The position numbers and the translations under genes were made by a program. The notes beneath the pieces were generated by a model that was given only the letters and a program-made list of their open reading frames with translations, had not been told where the DNA came from and did no database searches. Below are positions 60,505 through 64,000 of a DNA stretch of 64,000 nt, in pieces. Each line of letters begins with the position of its first letter. Position 1 is the stretch's first letter. The DNA is from Sequoia sempervirens (Eukaryota > Streptophyta > Pinopsida > Cupressales > Cupressaceae): the NCBI GenBank assembly GCA_007258455.2, contig VDFB02373365.1:222679353-222743352 (forward strand), read 5' to 3'.

Positions 60505-61214
60505 TGATTTTAAGGGAAAAGATGCTTGACAGTTGAAGGAAATGATAGCGAGCATTTTTGAAGGAGCAAGATTTATGGTAAAAAGATCGACGGTGCCTGT
60601 CATCCCACGATGATAAATCAAAGGATTGCGATATCGCGAGCAACCACCACATGGCATTCCTTTGCGACGTATGACATAGTGGGCCCCTTTATTGCCATTT
60701 TGGCGATTATGTCAGCCTATTTTGAAGATGGCCGTCGATGATTTAATCAAACTAAAAGATCAATGACTCAAATTTAAATATGTATAAAATTATGGTTCGA
60801 GTCATTCGTGCAGCCCACGAGTGAGCTTTAATGGTGGATGAGACATCCACTGGTGGAATTTGATCGACATAAAATCAATTTACTCGTCTCATTTGTATTT
60901 CAAAGCATCCAAGTATTTCGTGAAAACATTTTTAGAGCCAAAGGTGAAATTGCGAGCATCTGCTGTCAGAAATTGGAGTTTGTGTGAAAAAATCCGTGAG
61001 TTAATTTTCTTTATTTCCCAGTCATTCTGCACCTAAATTTGGGAAAGGGGGGTTTTCTATGCTTGTCACTAAGTACATTAAAATCTTTTGTTAGGGCTAT
61101 TGTTTAATCATAAATTGTGAGGAATTGCGGTATTTTTACTCTATAATTTCCTATCTCTGCTTAGTCATAGCCACTTGAAGTGTAACATTGTAGTGAGGCC
61201 CTAGTTTGTCTAAA
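60505..61214. other. Leader of the right-hand ORF
   Basis: Non-coding. No LTR end or primer site was recognised. Confidence 0.5.
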
Positions 61215-64000
61215 ATGGCGCCAACCAAGCAACACTCTGGCCACATTGAGTATTTGAAAAGAAACTTGTATGATGATTTCCTAGATCAATTTCTATTATC
61301 AACAAATGAGAGAAGGAAATGTTTGGTGTTGATGCGAGGGAAAATCCTAGGGAAGGGGTTGGTGTGTACTAATTCCAACATTGTTGATGCTAGGGTTCCA
61401 CTCACAGGCTTAGAAATGTTCAGATTATGGTATGGACAAAGGAATTTGCCTCATCCTTTTTCAAATGGATGGATGTACGACATGGGAAAGCTAGTTGTTC
61501 TAAATGTGTTCCCTGATGTGGACTTACTTAGAGTAGTGGCCAAAAGATATGACCCTATCACACGGCTAATCAAAGATAATGATGGAGGGGTTCTATTAAA
61601 AATTAACATAGATATTATCCAACAGACTTTTTATTTGAGTGAGCCAAGTGATGACTTGGTTCCTATTAATCTTGAAGAAATGAAGCAGGAGTATACAAAA
61701 TTCTAATCTCTTTTTAGGGTTAAGCTGCTTCCACCTCATCTGGTTAAGGCAAGGGGTTCATAATTTCACATCAGCCCTAGTGACCAGGAACCCTTCATAT
61801 TGAATTGTTTTGGAAAGCCTTTCTTGGCTACTTTCTATTCACTATGTCAGATTTTGGGTTTCAGCCCTGGTGCAGTAATGCCGATTGCATACATGTTCAT
61901 GGGGGTGTAAATACAACACCCTAACTTCTCTGTAACATATGACTTTGCTTTTTTTGGGTAGAAAGGATAGATGAAGGACTGTTGATGCTGCAGAATGGTG
62001 ATACTGGTACTCAATTCTTTTGGTATTCCATGTTGATGCATATGTTCTTGTTTAAGAATGCTAATTTTTTTGCTGAGAAGATGAACTTAAAACAATCAGT
62101 TAATGGAGAAAGATTGCCAGTACATATATGGGCTATAGATTTGTCTTATAATAAGGAAAGCACCAGTTATGTGCAATTTGATAATTGTTTTGCTGCAAGA
62201 TTGAGGGCTAGATTGATGGTAAATGTATCTAGGATCCCTCAGAAACTGCATGATTTCCTTAGGCCGAAGGAGAGGAAACCAGAATTGAGGGTTTTACATA
62301 ACTGGGGTGACATTATCCCATATCCAATCAGCATTGTCTTGAGAATATATGGATTTCAAGGAAGTCCTCACATACTACGATACAATGTGCCACCAAGACT
62401 AGGGTTTGCAGAAGTTATGTGGCAGATGGGGTGTATTCATGAAGATATCTAACTAAAGGGGAAGGGAACATTATTCCCTGATTATACAGTAGTGTCTGAC
62501 TTTACATTTTCAAATGGAGTAATGACACATTTTGACAAATTCTTTGTTGATTACCATTTGAGATTTGGTCCAAGGCTTACAACATGATCTCTCGGCTGCT
62601 TTGCTCTTTTCAGACAAAGAATAAAAGGTGGAAAATTTGCACATGAGTTCAATTTCCCTGAGGACCTGATCAGGAATGAATTTGATTTAAATAGATAAGA
62701 ATTGAACAAGGAAAAGTGGATAGCTTATAGTAAGCTACTAGATATTGTGCATGAAATGGATCTGACGTATGATCCATTGATGGAATTCACTCCATACCAC
62801 AAGAGAAATAATTTTTTAATGAAAAATTTCAAGGAGATAATGGACACCTTGACAACCAAAAAGATAAATTTAAGGTTAAGTCTAGATATGCAAGGACAAA
62901 GTGATATGCCAATTGAAATAAGACCAATATGTCAGCCTACAAAAAGGCGGCCCATCTATAGGAGGAAAAGGGATACTGGCAGTGATGAGGAAGAAGTAGA
63001 CAGAAAAGGGAAGAAAATAATAAAGGTGCCTTAACGACCAGGCCCAAAATTCAAAGTACCTAGGGCTGTCAAAATCATTGAATTAAAATCTTCACCAGAG
63101 CACAGTCCCTCATCACCACCACCTGAGCCAAGCCCTAAAAGGCAAAGAACTGATCACCTACCTGAGGATCTCATAGATAAAATTATTGTTACTGATCAAA
63201 ACATGCAAGTTGGTATGTCGTCGCCTCCTAGGTTAGCTGAATTGGTTCTATCTGATTTGGATATGAAGGGTAAGAGTGTGCAAGATGCAAGAATAGAGGC
63301 TTGCAAGGAGTTCTTAGATGACAATGCATTTGTAAAGACTCCTATATTCTTGCAATTGGCATGGAGGATGAAATTTGAGGAATATCAAAATAAATGTAAG
63401 GAGAGAAGAGAATTAAGTCTTGACAAGTCATATCAGGAGAATAATGAAGTGAAAGTTGAACTAATGGAAGAGTTCAAAAACATCACTCCTGAAGAAGGAA
63501 GACAACTAGTGAATCAGGCTGGTGTTTTGATTTTGCCTAAATGAGACATCATAGATGCAGTGGCTTTCAGTGCCATTATGAAGTCCAAGAATCCTTTTTA
63601 GGATTTTGAAGAAGAAGTTAAGGCAGCATTACAAAACTCTGCCTTTAGTGAAGAATATGAGACCTTGAAAATTTGGGCATTGGCTCCACAAGGAAGAAAG
63701 TCAGACATTACTAATATTAATCCAAATTTTAAAAGATGATTAATAATAAAGAGGGCTTCAGAGACTACAACAACCGAAGCCACTAGTTTAACTGTGAATG
63801 TGGCCAAGTTGACCCAAAAGACTGTTGAAAGGGAGGAGGTTGAAAGAAAGAGCCTAATGGAGAAGTATAACATTTTAATTGAAGAATATAGTAAAATGCA
63901 ACAAAGGAATGTTGAGCTGCAAACTAAAGTAGAAAGGTTCAAGTATAGACATATTGGGGAAACATCCAATGCTCTAGGAACCAGCACATCACCTCCCACA
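61215..64000 (+). pseudogene. Long unknown ORF, stop-riddled, continues past window
   Basis: I do not recognise it. From ATG 61215 (MAPTKQHSGHIEYLKRNLYD) a protein can be followed for about 900 codons, almost all in one frame. Stops lie near 61704, 61758, 61906, 62450, 62695, 63032, 63542 and 63598, with a frame change near 61970. Visible parts: a globular first half with LEMFRLWYGQRNLPHPF, TFYLSEPSDDLVPINLEEMK, QNGDTGTQFFWYSMLMHMFL and LRVLHNWGDIIPYPISIVLR. Then comes a basic, probably nuclear-targeting stretch (KRRPIYRRKR, acidic SDEEEV, KGKK), and a Ser/Pro-rich linker ending SPKRQR. The end is a helical, Lys/Glu-rich region likely to form a coiled coil (VEREEVERKSLMEKYNILIE). The layout resembles the antisense ORF of E1 (globular domain, linker, coiled coil) without clear sequence similarity. 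A transposon-carried extra ORF is the likeliest explanation. Confidence 0.7.

Noticed and set aside
60212..60657. ORFs spanning the N gap
   Set aside because: They exist only because N codons are read through; there is no evidence of coding on either side.

Overview
The window looks like nuclear DNA of a gymnosperm, most likely a conifer. It is AT-rich and gene-poor, and is filled with nested, slowly decaying LTR retrotransposons. Gag and Pol proteins remain legible by eye despite many stops. One GC-rich gene-like locus, a glycosyltransferase, stands in this background. The species call is inference. A run of exactly 100 N at 60405-60504 is an assembly gap.

Left third (1-32977): a three-level nest, every level on the minus strand. 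The outermost is a Ty1/copia element (A; 5' LTR 32416-32977, iMet-type primer site, gag, protease, start of integrase). Its integrase is cut at 30522/30523 by a Ty3/gypsy element (E2) with very long LTRs (right LTR 26648-30522, left LTR fragment 18680-20259). E2's left LTR is in turn cut by a Tat-lineage Ty3/gypsy element (E1; right LTR 17445-18679, left LTR running off the window at 1-777). By eye the visible LTR pairs are about 96% identical for E1 and about 93-94% for E2, which agrees with the order of insertion. E1 encodes Gag with a Gln/Ala-rich tract, protease, a G-patch-like segment, reverse transcriptase, two RNase H domains and integrase. Between pol and its 3' LTR it carries, on the opposite strand, a decayed plant mobile domain (PMD) gene. 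E2 has its archaeal-type RNase H upstream of the reverse transcriptase rather than downstream.

Middle (32978-56802): anonymous AT-rich DNA, then a copia-type LTR pair (B; 37773-38531 and 49244-49951) around about 10.7 kb with no recognisable pol of its own. Inside B lie a truncated copia element (C; 39115 to about 42091), a short coiled-coil ORF, a tRNA-like fragment, a palindrome-rich minisatellite and a solo LTR of the E1 family with a 5-bp target duplication (46148-47512). Further right is a second, about 3.0-kb solo LTR (50528-53523) with a near-perfect target duplication, and a (TA)n tract of about 80 bp.

Right end (57430-64000): a UDP-glycosyltransferase on the minus strand, complete from N-terminus to C-terminus but broken by two in-frame stops, with a TGACG-type palindrome upstream. 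After the gap, a long plus-strand ORF interrupted by stops (61215 to the window edge) encodes a protein I do not recognise, with a basic, probably nuclear, segment and a C-terminal coiled coil. No intact host gene, tRNA, rRNA or CRISPR array was found. Almost everything here is mobile DNA, and the genes cooperate only as parts of retrotransposons.
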